Positions 53,738 through 64,000 of a DNA stretch of 64,000 nt are shown here, in pieces. Within the stretch, counting starts at the first letter, position 1; every line of letters starts with the position of its first letter. The DNA is from Aristolochia californica (lineage: Eukaryota; Streptophyta; Magnoliopsida; Piperales; Aristolochiaceae). Under the pieces are notes generated by a model. The model searched no databases. It saw only the letters and a program-made list of their open reading frames with translations, and was not told the origin of the DNA. Both the position numbers and the translations under genes were made by a program. The DNA is taken from assembly GCA_029961685.1 (NCBI GenBank), contig JARWKL010000010.1:19427931-19491930 (forward strand), written 5' to 3'.

Positions 53738-56452
53738 ATTGCAAAGCCTAATGTATAAAAAATAAAAAGAGATTACAATACCTAAAAATTATAGACACTT
53801 TTTGGAATTATCTCTCTAAGCATTTGAGCATTTCCATTTTAGATGTTGAATTTATTTTCAAAGCCAAACTTGAGTTTTCAATCTACCTTTTTTCTCGTAA
53901 ATAAAAAGATAAGGCTATTAGATCACAACAAAATGAAAAGTTTAGAGTTTATGTATGCAAAAAAATTGAAAGTAATAATAAATGTCAGTGAAAAAAAATT
54001 ATTCACGCACTACAAATGAACACCAAAGTTTTTTATCCAAGTTTGGGAAATACCACTAGTACAACCCCTAATAGCATGGAATTTTATAAGAAAGAGATTT
54101 TTAATTGATCCTAACATGTTTTAAATATGGATATGCATGCATGAAACTTGTTGAAGATGCAAATGACCCAATGATCCAAAAATTTCAAGGAGTACAAAAA
54201 ATTAAATTCTCAAGTTAACGTGCGGTGGGATATTTACCTGAGCCAAACAAGCCACTTTTTGCCCATTAACAAAAAGTTGACCTAACAATCATAGATCATT
54301 GTAAAGTTATTGATAGATTAATGATGCGTAACGGCTATAATTTTTTTAAGAAATGACTTATGGTTTGGGAGTCAACACTCAGTTAAAAATCTTCTCCCTC
54401 CTTCCCCCTCCCCCGCCCCCCCCTCTTTTCCTATGATTCCAAAACCTAATATATAAAAACTAAAATGAGTTTACAATCCCTAAAAATTACATATACTTTT
54501 TGGAATTATCTCTCTCTGGATTTGTGCATTTCAATTTTAGATGTTTAATTTTTTTCAAATCCAAACTTGAGTTTTCACTCTCCCCTTTTTCTTGTAAATA
54601 AATAGATAAGCCAAATAGATCACAACAAACGGAAAATTTTAGAGATTATGTATGCAAAAAATTGAAAACAATAAAAAATTTAAGTAAATAAAATTTATTC
54701 ACGCACTACAAATGAACACCAATGTTTTTTTATCCATGTTTGGGAAATTCCACTAGTACAACCCTGAATTGCTTCAAATTTTTTATGCAAGAGATTTCTA
54801 ATTGATCCTAACATGTTTTAAATATGGATATGCAACCATGAAACATGTTGAAGATGCAATTGACCTAATGATCCAAAAATTTCGAGTAGAACACATTAAA
54901 TTCTCAAGTTAACGTGCGGTGGGATATTTACTTGAGCAAAACATGCCACTTTTTGCCCATTTACAAAAACTTGAACTAAAAATAATAGATAATTGTAAAG
55001 TTATTGATCGATTAATGATGTGTAACGGCTATAATTTTGTTAAGAAATGACTTAGGGTTTGGGAGTCAACACTCAGTTAAAAATCCCTTGCTTCCCCTTT
55101 CTTGATGATTGCAAAACCTAATATAATAAAACTAAAATGAGTTTACAATCCCTAAAAACTACAAATACTTTGTGGAATTATCTCTCTCTGCATTTTTGCA
55201 TTTCCATTTATTTTTATATTTTTTTCAAATCCAAACTTGAGTTTTCACTCTCCCTTTTTTCTCGTAAACAAAAATATAAGGCAAATAGAACACAACAAAA
55301 TGAAAAATTTAAAGTTTATGTATGCAAAAAATTGAAAACAATAATAAATGTAAGAAAATTTAGTGACTCACTACAAGTGAACACCAAAGTTTTTTTATCC
55401 ATGTTTGGTAAATTCCACTAGTACAAATCCCTCATGGCTTGGAATTTTATAAGAATGAGATTTCTAATTGATTCTAACTTGTTTTAAATATGGATATGCA
55501 TGCATGAAAAACTGTTGAAGATGCAAATGACCTAATGATCCAAAAATTTCAAGGAGTAGAAAAAATTAAATTCTTAAGTAAACGTATGGAGGGATATTTA
55601 CCCGAGCCAAACAAGCCACTTTTTGCCAATTTACAAAAAGCTGACCTACCAATCATAGATCAGTGTAAAGTTATTGATCAATTAATGATGCATAACGGCT
55701 ATAATTTTTTAAAGAAACAACTTATGGTTTGGGATTCAATACTCAGTTAAAAATCCCTCACCCTCCTTTTCCGATGATTGGAAAACCTAATGTACAAAAA
55801 CTAAAAAGAGTCTAAAAAGAGTTTACAATCCCTAAAAATTACAGATACTTTTTGGAATTATCGCTCACTGCATTTGTGCATTTCCATTTTCGATGTTCAA
55901 TTTCTTTCAAATCAAAACAAGAGTTTTCACTCTGCCTTTTTTCTCATAAACAAAAATATAAGACAAATAGATTACAACAAAATAAAAATTTTATAGTTTA
56001 TGTATGCAAAAAATAGAAAAAAATAACAAATGTAACTATAGAAAATTTATTCACGCACTACAAATGAACACCAAAGTTTTTTTATCCATGTTTAGGAAAT
56101 TCCACTAGTACAACCCTTAATACATTGGAATTTTATAAGAAAGAGATTTCTATTTGATCCTAACATGTTTTAAAAATGGATATGCATGCATGAAACATGT
56201 TGAAGATGGAAATGGACTAATGATCCAAAAATTTCAGGGAGTAGAACAAATTAAATTCTCAAGTTAACATGCGGTGGGATATTTACCCAAGCCAAACAAG
56301 ATATTTTTTGCTCATTTACAAAAAGCTGACCAAACAACCACAGATCATTGTAAAGTTATTTATCGATTAATGAGGCATAACGGCTGTAATTTTTGAAAGA
56401 AACAACTTTTGGTTTGGGTGTCAACACTCAATTAAAAATCTCCTCCCTCCAC

Positions 56453-56453
<1 letters not shown>

Positions 56454-56490
<37 letters not shown>
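56454..56490. repeat. Poly-C tract, 37 bp
   Basis: Uninterrupted C run at the C-rich spot of the 670-bp monomer. Confidence 0.85.
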
Positions 56491-59400
56491 TTTCACAATG
56501 ATTGCAAAAACTAATATATAAAAACAAAAAATATTTTACAATCCCTAAAAATTAAAGATACTTTTTTGGAGTTATCTCACTCTACATTTGTGCATTTCCA
56601 TTTTAGATGTTCAATTTTTTTCAAATCCAAACTTGAGTTTTCATTCTCCCATTTTTTTCTCGTAAACAAAAAGATAAGAAAAATAGATCACAACAAAATG
56701 AAAATTGTATAGTTTATATATGCCAAAATTTTTAAAAATTAACAAATGTAAGTAAAAAATTTTTTTCACACACTACAAATGAACACCAAAGTTTTTTCAT
56801 CCATGTTTAGGAAATTTCACTAGTACAACCCTTAATTGCTTGGAATTTTATAAGAAAGAGATTTCTAATTGATCCTAACATGTTTTAAATATGAATATGC
56901 ATGCATGAAACATGTTGAAGATGCAAATGACCTAATGATCCAAAAATTTAAAGGAGTAGAAAAATTAAATTCTCGAGTTAACGTGCGATGGGATATTTAC
57001 CCGAGGCAAACAAGCCTCTTTTTTCCCATTTACAAAAACCTGACCTAACAATCATAGATCATTGTAAAATTATTGATCGATTAATGATGCGCAATGGCTA
57101 TTATATTCGTAAGAAATGACTTATGGATTGGCAGTCAACACTCACTTACAAATGCCCCCCTCCTTTACCGATGATTGCATAACCTAATATTTAAAACTAA
57201 AAAGAGTTTACAATCCCTAAAAATTACAAATACTTTTTAGAATTATCTCTCTCTGCATTTGTGCATTTCCAATTTAGATTTCACATCCAAACTTGAGTTT
57301 TCATTCTCCATTTTTTATCGTAAATAAAAAGATAAAGCCAATAGATAATAAAAATGAAAATTTTAGAGTTTACGTATGCAAAAATTGAAAATAATACTAA
57401 ATGTAAGTAAAGAAATTTTGTACATGGACTACAAATGAACACCAAAGTTGTTTTATCCATGTTTCAGAAATTCCACTAGTATAACCCTTAATAGCTTATA
57501 ATTTTATATGACAGAGATTTCTAATTGATCCTAACATGTTTTAAATATGGATATGCATGCATGAAACTTGTTGAAGATGCAAATGACCTAATGATCCAAA
57601 AATTTCAAGGATTAGATAATATTAAATTCTCAATTTAACGTGCGATGGGATCTTTACCCGAGCCAACCTAGCCACTTTTTTCCCATTTACAAAAAGTTGT
57701 CCTTACAATCCTATATCATTGTAAAGTTATTGATCGATTAATGATGCGTAACGACTATAAATTTTGTGAGAAATGACTCTTGGTTTGGGAGTCAACACTC
57801 AGTTACAAAATCCCTCGCCCCCCTTTTTTCGATGATTAAAAAACCTAATATATAGAAACTACAAAGTGTTTACAATCCCTAAAAATTACAGATAGATTTT
57901 GGAATTATCTCTCTCTACATTTGTGCATTTCCATTTTAGATGTTCAATTTTTTTTCAAATCCAAACTAGAGTTTTCACTCTTCCTTTTTTCTCGAAAATA
58001 AAAAGAAAAGGCAAATAGATCACAACAAAATGAAAATTTTAGAGCTTATATATGCAAAAAATTGAAAACAATAATAAGTGTAAGTCACGAAAATTTATTC
58101 ACTCACTACAAATGAACACCAAAGTTTTTTTATCCATGTTTGGGAAATTTCACTAGTACAACCCCTAATAGCTCTGAATTTTATAAGAAAGAGATTTCTT
58201 ATTGATCCTAACATGTTTTACAAATGGATATGCATGCTTGCAACATGTTGAAGATGCAAATGACCTAATGATCTAAAAAGTTTGAGTAGAACAAATTAAA
58301 TTCTCGAGTTAACGTGCGGAGGGATATTTACCCGAGCCAAACAAGCCACATTTTTTCCATTTACAAAAAGCTGCCCTAACAATCATAGATCATTGTAAAG
58401 CTTTTGATCGATTAATGATGCATAACGGCTATAACTTTTGTAAGAAATGATTTATCATTTGGGAGTCAACACTCAGTTAAAATTCCCTACAATCCCTAAA
58501 AATTACAGATACTTTTTCGAATTATCTCTCTCTGCATTTGTGCATATCCATTTTCGATGATCAATTTTTTTTCAAATCCAAACTTGAGTTTTCACTCTCC
58601 CTTTTTTCTTGAAAAAATGAAAATTTGAGAGTTTAAGTATGCAATAAATTGATTCAATAATAAATGTAAGTAGGGAAACCTTATTCATGCAATACAAATG
58701 AATACCAATGTTTTTTTATCCATGTTTGGCAAATTCCACTAGCACAACCCCTAATTGCTTGGAATTTTATAAGAAAGAGATTTCTAATTGATCCTAACAT
58801 GTTTTATATATGGATATGCATGCATGACACATGTTGAAGATGCAAATAACCTAACCATCCAGAAATATAAAGGAGTAGAACAAATTAAATTCTCAAGTTA
58901 ATGTGCGGTGGGATATTTACCCGAGCCAAACAAGCTACTTTTTGCCCATTTACAAAAATTTGACCTAACAATCATAGATCATTGTCAAGTTATTGATTGA
59001 TTAATGATGTGTAACGACTATAATTTTTGTAAGAAATGACTTATGGTTTTGGAGTCAACACTCAGTTAAAAATCTCTCGCCCCACCTATTCTAATGATTG
59101 CAACACCTAATATATAAAAACTAAAAAGAGTTTACTATCCCTAAAAATTACAGGCACTTTTTGGAAGTATCTCTCTCTTCATTTGTGCATTTCCATTTTA
59201 GTTGTTTCAATTGTATTTCAAATCCAAACTTGAGTTTTCACTCTCCCTTTTTTCTCGTAAATAAAAGGATAAGGCAAATTGATTACAACAAAAATGAAAA
59301 TTTTAGAGTTTATGTATGCAAAAAATTGAAAACAAAGATAATTATCATTAAATAAAATTTATTCATGCTCTACAAATGAACAACAAAGTTTTTTTATCTA

Positions 59401-61739
59401 TGTTTAGGAAAATTCCACTTGTACAACCCCTAATAGCTTGGAATTTTATAAGAAAGAGATTTCTAATTGATCCTAGCATATTTTAAATATGGATAAGCAT
59501 GCATGAAACATGTTGAAGATGCAAATGACCTAATGATCCAAAAATTTCATGGATTAGAAAAAATTAAATTCTCAAGTTAACGTCCCAAGGGATATTTACC
59601 CGACCAAAACACGCCACTTTTTGCCCATTTACAAAAAGCTGACAAAAAAATCATAGATCATTGTAAAGTTATTGATCTATTAATGATATATAACGGCTAT
59701 AATATTTCTAAGAAATGACTTATGGTTTGGGAGTCAACACTCAGTTAAAAATTCCTTGTCCCCACTTTTACGATATTTACAAAACCTAATATATAAAAAC
59801 TAAAATGAGTTTACTATCCCTAATAATTATAGATACTTTTTGGAATTATTTCTCTCTGCATTTGTGCATTTCCGTTTTAGTTGTTCAATTTTTTTTCAAA
59901 TCGAAACTTGAGTTTTTACTCTCCCATTTTTCTCATAAATAAAAAGATAAGGCAAATAGATATCATCAAAATGAAAATTTTGGAGTTTATGTGTGCAAAA
60001 AATTGAAAACAATAATAAATGTCAGTAAATAAAATTTATTCACGCACTACAAATAAACACCAAAGTTTTTTTATCCATGTTTGGGAAATTCGACAAGTAC
60101 AACGCCTAATAGCTTGGAATTTTATTAGAAAGAGATTTCTAATTGATATGTATGCATGAAACATGTTGAAGATGCAAGTGACCGAATGAACCAAAAATTT
60201 CAAGGATTAGAACAAATTAAATTTCAAGTTAACGTGATGTGGGATATTTACCCAAGCCTAACAAGTCACTTTTTTCCTATTTTCAAAAAGTTGTCCTTAC
60301 AATCCCAGATCATTGTAAAGTTATTGATCGATTAATGATGCTTAACGACTAGAATTTTTGTAAGAAATAACTTATGGTTTGGGAGTCTATACCCAGTTAA
60401 AAATCCCACGCCCCCTTTTTCCGATGACTGCAAAACCTAATATATAAAAACTAAAAAGAGTTTACAATCCCTACAAATTACAAACACTTTTTGGGATTAT
60501 CTCTCTCTACATTTTTGCATTTCCATTTTAGATGTTCAATTTTTTTTTTTCAAATCCAAACTCGAGTTTTCACTCTCCCTTTTTTCTCGTAAATAAAAAG
60601 ATAAGGCAAATAGATCACAACAAAATGAAAATTTTAGAGTTTATGTATGTAAAAAATTAGAAAAAATAATGAATGTCAGTTAATAAAATTTATTCACCCA
60701 CTATAAATGAACACCAATGTTTTTTTATCCATGTTTTGCAAATTCCACTAGTACAACCCCTAATAACTTGGAATTTTATAAGAAAGAGATTATTAATTGA
60801 TCCTAACATATTTTAAATGGATATGCTTGCTTGAAACATGTTGAAGATGCAAATGACCTAATAATCCAAAGATTTCAAGGATTAGAACAAATTAAATTCT
60901 CAAGTTAACGTGATGTAGGATATTTACCCGAGCCTAACAAGCCACTTTTTACTGATTTACAAAAAGCTAACTTTACAATCCTAAATCATTGTAAACTTAT
61001 TGATCGATTAATGATGCGTAACATCTATAATTTTTGTAAGAAATGACTTATGGTTTGGTAGTCAACTCTCAGTAAAAAATCCCCCGCCCCCCTCCCCCTC
61101 CCCCTCCCTCTTTTCCGATGACTACAAAACATAAAATATAGAAACTAAAAAGAGTTTACAATCCCTAAAAATTACAGACACTTTTTGGAATTATCTTTCA
61201 CTATTTTTCAAATCCAAACATGAGTTTTCCCTCTCCCCTTTTTCTCGTAAATAAAAAGATAAGGAAAATAGATCACAAAAAATGAAAATTTTAGAGTTCA
61301 TGTATGCAAAAAACTGAAAACAATAATAAATGTCAGTAAATAAAATTTATGCACGCACTACAAATTAACACAAAAGTTTTGTTTACCCATGTTTGGCAAA
61401 TTCCACTAGTACAACCCCTAATAGCTTGGAATTTTATATGAAAGATATTTCTAATTGATCCAAACATGTTTTAAATATGAATATAAATGCATGAAGCATG
61501 TTGAAGATGCAAACGACCTAATGATCCAAAAATTTCAAGGAGCAAAACAAATTAAATTCTCAAGTTAACGTACGGTGGGATATTTACTTGAACCAAACAA
61601 CCCACTTTATGCCCATTTACAAAAACATGACCTAACAATCATAAATCATTATAAACTTATTGATAGATTAATGATGCGTAATGGCTATAATTTTGGTATG
61701 AAATGATTTATGGTTTGGGTTGGGAGTCAACACTCAGTC

Positions 61740-61740
<1 letters not shown>

Positions 61741-61779
<39 letters not shown>
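61741..61779. repeat. Poly-C tract, 39 bp
   Basis: Uninterrupted C run at the same monomer position as 56454-56490; the usual AAAAATCCC before it is absent here. Confidence 0.85.
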
Positions 61780-61782
<3 letters not shown>

Positions 61783-63106
61783 TCTTTCGATGATTGCAAA
61801 ACCTAATATATAAAAACTCAAAAGAGTGTAAAATCCCTAAAAATTACAGATTCCTTTAGGTATTATCTCTCTTTGCATTTGTGAATTTCCATTTTAGATG
61901 CTCAATTTTTTATCAAATCCAAACTTGAGTTTTCACTCTCCCTTTTTTTCTCGTAAACAAAAAGATTACGACAAAAAGAAAATTTTAGAGTTTATGTATA
62001 CAAAAATTTGAAACAATAACAAATGTAAGTAAAGAAAATTTATTCACGCACTACAAATGAACACCAAAGTTTTTTTTTTATCCCAGTTTTGGAAATTCCC
62101 CTAGTACAAACCCTAGTAGCTTAGAATTTTATAAGAACAAGATTTCTAATTGATCCTAACCTATTTTAAATATGGATATGCATGTATGAAACATGTTGAA
62201 GATGCAAATGACCTAATGCTCCAAAAATTTCGAGTAGAATAAATTAAATTCTCAAGTTAACATGCAGTGGGATATTTACCCACTTTTTGCCAATTTACAA
62301 AAAGTTGACCTAACAATCATTGATCATTGTAAAGATATTGATCGATTAATTATGCATAACGGCTATAATTTTTGTTAGAAATGACTGATTGTTTGGGAGT
62401 TAACACTCAGTTAAAAATCCCTCACCCCCCTCCCTCCCCCCTTTTTCGATGATTGTAAAACCTAATATATAAAAACTAAAAAAAATTTACAATCCCTAAA
62501 AATTACAAATACTTTTTGGAATATTCTCTCTATTCACTAGTGCATTTCCATTTTAGATGTTTAATCTTTTTTCAAATCCAAATTTAAGTTTCCACCCTCC
62601 ATTTTTTCTCGTAAACAAAAAGATAAGGCAAATAGATCACAAAAAAATGAAAATTTAACAGTTTATGTTTTCAAAAAATTGAAAAAATAATAAAGGTTAA
62701 GTAAAGAAAATTTATTCACGCACTACAAATGAACACCAAAGTTTTTTTATCCATGTTTGGGAAATTCCAGTAGTGCAACCCCTAATAGCTTGGAATTTTA
62801 TAAGAAAGAGATTTCTAATTGGTCCTAACTTGTTTTAAATATGGATATGCACGCATGAAACATGTTGAAGATGCAAATGACCTAATGATCAAAAAATTTC
62901 GAGTAGAAAAAATTAAATTCTAAAGTTAACGTGCCGGTAGGATATTTACCTGAGCCAAACAAGCCACTTTTTGCCCATTTACAAAACTCTAACCTAACAA
63001 TCATAGATCATTGTAAAGTTATTGATCGATTAATGATGCGTAACAGCTATAATTTTTTAAGAAATGTCTTATGGTTTGGAAGTCAACACTCAGTTAAAAA
63101 TCCACA

Positions 63107-63121
63107 CCCCCCCCCCCCCCC
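63107..63121. repeat. Poly-C tract, 15 bp
   Basis: Shorter C run at the same monomer position. Confidence 0.85.
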
Positions 63122-63522
63122 TGCCGCCTCTTTTCCGATGGTTGTAAAACATACTATATAAAAAAAAAGAGTTTACAATCCCTAAAAAATCCAGATACAT
63201 TTTGGAATTATCTCTCTCTGTATTTGTGCCTTTCCATTTTAGATTTTTAATTTTTTTTCAAATCCAAACTTGTGTTTTCACTCTTCCTTTTTGCTAGTAA
63301 AAAAAAAAAGGCAAATAGTTCACAAAAAAAATGAAAATGTTAGAGTTTATGTATGAAAAAAATTGAAAAAGATAATAAATGTAAGTGGGGAAAATTTATT
63401 CACGCACTACAGATGAACACCAAAGTCTTTTTTCCATGTTTGGGAAATTTCACTAGTACAACTCCTAATAACTTGGAATTTTATAAGAAAGAGATTTCTA
63501 ATTGATTCTAAATTTTTTTAAA

Positions 63523-63963
63523 TATTGGAAGATAAGCTCAATCCCGCACGACCAAGGAAGCCCGACATATCTGAGACTAATATAAGATGGGCCACACGAC
63601 CAAGGAAGGCCCAGAAGATGGGGCCAAGCCCATAAGAAGTAGGACCCACAATGATTACCATGACCTGGCATCCTTATCACATCAGTTGGAAGATCAAGAG
63701 GGACTCACAAAAGTATCTTATCTTATGGTCACGTCAAAGAAGAGTTTTAGTTTGAGTTATATTCTTCTTTTATCTATATTGAGTTATTTAATTATGTTTG
63801 GACTTATCTTTAAGTGTTAGAGTTTGAGTGTAATTGGGATAAGGGTAGTTTTATTGTAATTGGACTCTACTACCTTCCTCTATTAATAATAGAGGTTCAT
63901 GTACTCTGATTACAACAAGTTATTGATTTCAATGAAGTATTTCACTTTTTCGTAAATTCAATA
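63523..63963 (+). mobile_element. Solo LTR of family X in the second satellite
   Basis: 441 bp from TATTGGAAGATAAG (first bases mutated from TGTTGG) to GTAAATTCAATA, with perfect TTAAA duplications (63518-63522 and 63964-63968) inside TTTTAAATATGG of the monomer. It shares GGTCACGTC, AATTGGACTCTACTACCTT and AGAGGTTCATGTACTCT with 38937-39370. It proves that family X moved into the second satellite as well. Confidence 0.92.
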
Positions 63964-63968
63964 TTAAA

Positions 63969-64000
63969 TATGGATATGCATGCATGAAACATGTTGAAGA
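63969..64000. repeat. Second satellite, continuing past the window
   Basis: ATGGATATGCATGCATGAAA and the following bases continue the monomer interrupted by the solo LTR. Confidence 0.9.

Larger units (their letters stand above)
53738..63522. repeat. Second satellite, monomer about 670 bp
   Basis: About 14-15 monomers, marked by ACAATCCCTAAAAATTAC at roughly 54472, 55144, 55823, 56537, 57210, 57872, 58488, 59133, 59810, 60463, 61156, 61828, 62489 and 63173. Spacing varies from ~615 to ~715 because of short deletions and C-tract length. Other landmarks are TGTTGAAGATGCAAATGACC, CATTGTAAAGTTATTGATCG and GGTTTGGGAGTCAACACTCA. It is AT-rich with a C-rich spot after the last landmark. A ~55-codon frame recurs in many copies but is bounded by conserved stops. 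No gene kept. Confidence 0.93.

Noticed and set aside
55535..55750. A ~55-codon frame (GYLPEPNKPLFA...) open in many copies of the 670-bp satellite
   Set aside because: It is bounded in most copies by the same TAA and TGA, several copies have stops, and copies share ancestry, so openness is not independent evidence for coding.

Overview
This is plant nuclear DNA, almost certainly from an angiosperm and probably from repeat-rich heterochromatin. Evidence: Ty3/gypsy chromovirus-type and Ty1/copia elements primed by initiator tRNA-Met (TGGTATCAGAGC), a plant MULE transposase relic, a plant serine carboxypeptidase-like fragment, plant telomere-type TTTAGGG boxes in LTRs, and two unrelated long satellite arrays. 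I see no intact host gene, no RNA gene and no intact autonomous transposon. Every large coding region carries stops, frameshifts or deletions.

Layout. (1) 1-42511 is essentially one array of a satellite with a ~377-bp monomer, about 15 kb once insertions are removed. Retrotransposons have split it: a partial LTR (1-422); gypsy element A (1500-12362), itself invaded by gypsy element B (3060-7307, TSD GCCTA), by a solo LTR (8272-8591, TSD TCTTT) and by a chimeric gypsy/TRIM block (8807-9989); non-coding copia-like element D (12789-22032, TSD CCCAT), which holds copia element C (15293-21191); gypsy element G (22799-28073); a complete 384-bp TRIM (28303-28686); and a truncated element X (38937-40008). 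Between 28.7 and 38.9 kb the satellite is organised as a four-monomer, ~1.5-kb higher-order repeat. (2) 42.5-46.8 kb is a decayed MULE transposase, split by a 1.5-kb insertion that has a ~10-bp target duplication and three ~170-bp direct repeats. (3) 46.8-53.7 kb holds element E (same non-coding family as D), a solo gypsy LTR, a few exon-like fragments of an unrecognised gene, a serine carboxypeptidase-like fragment, an AT-rich spacer and F, the 3' end of a third D-family copy. (4) 53.7-64 kb is a second AT-rich satellite (monomer ~670 bp) with one solo LTR and several poly-C tracts.

Nesting gives the order of events: satellite first, then A, D and G, then B inside A and C inside D. The most notable points are a gag N-terminus encoded by the LTR and running through the primer binding site in several gypsy families, the higher-order satellite, the tiny TRIM, the non-coding copia-like family whose LTRs combine GGCCCA and telo-box motifs, and the unidentified insertion inside the MULE. 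All identities come from reading motifs. Copy numbers and divergences are counts by eye.
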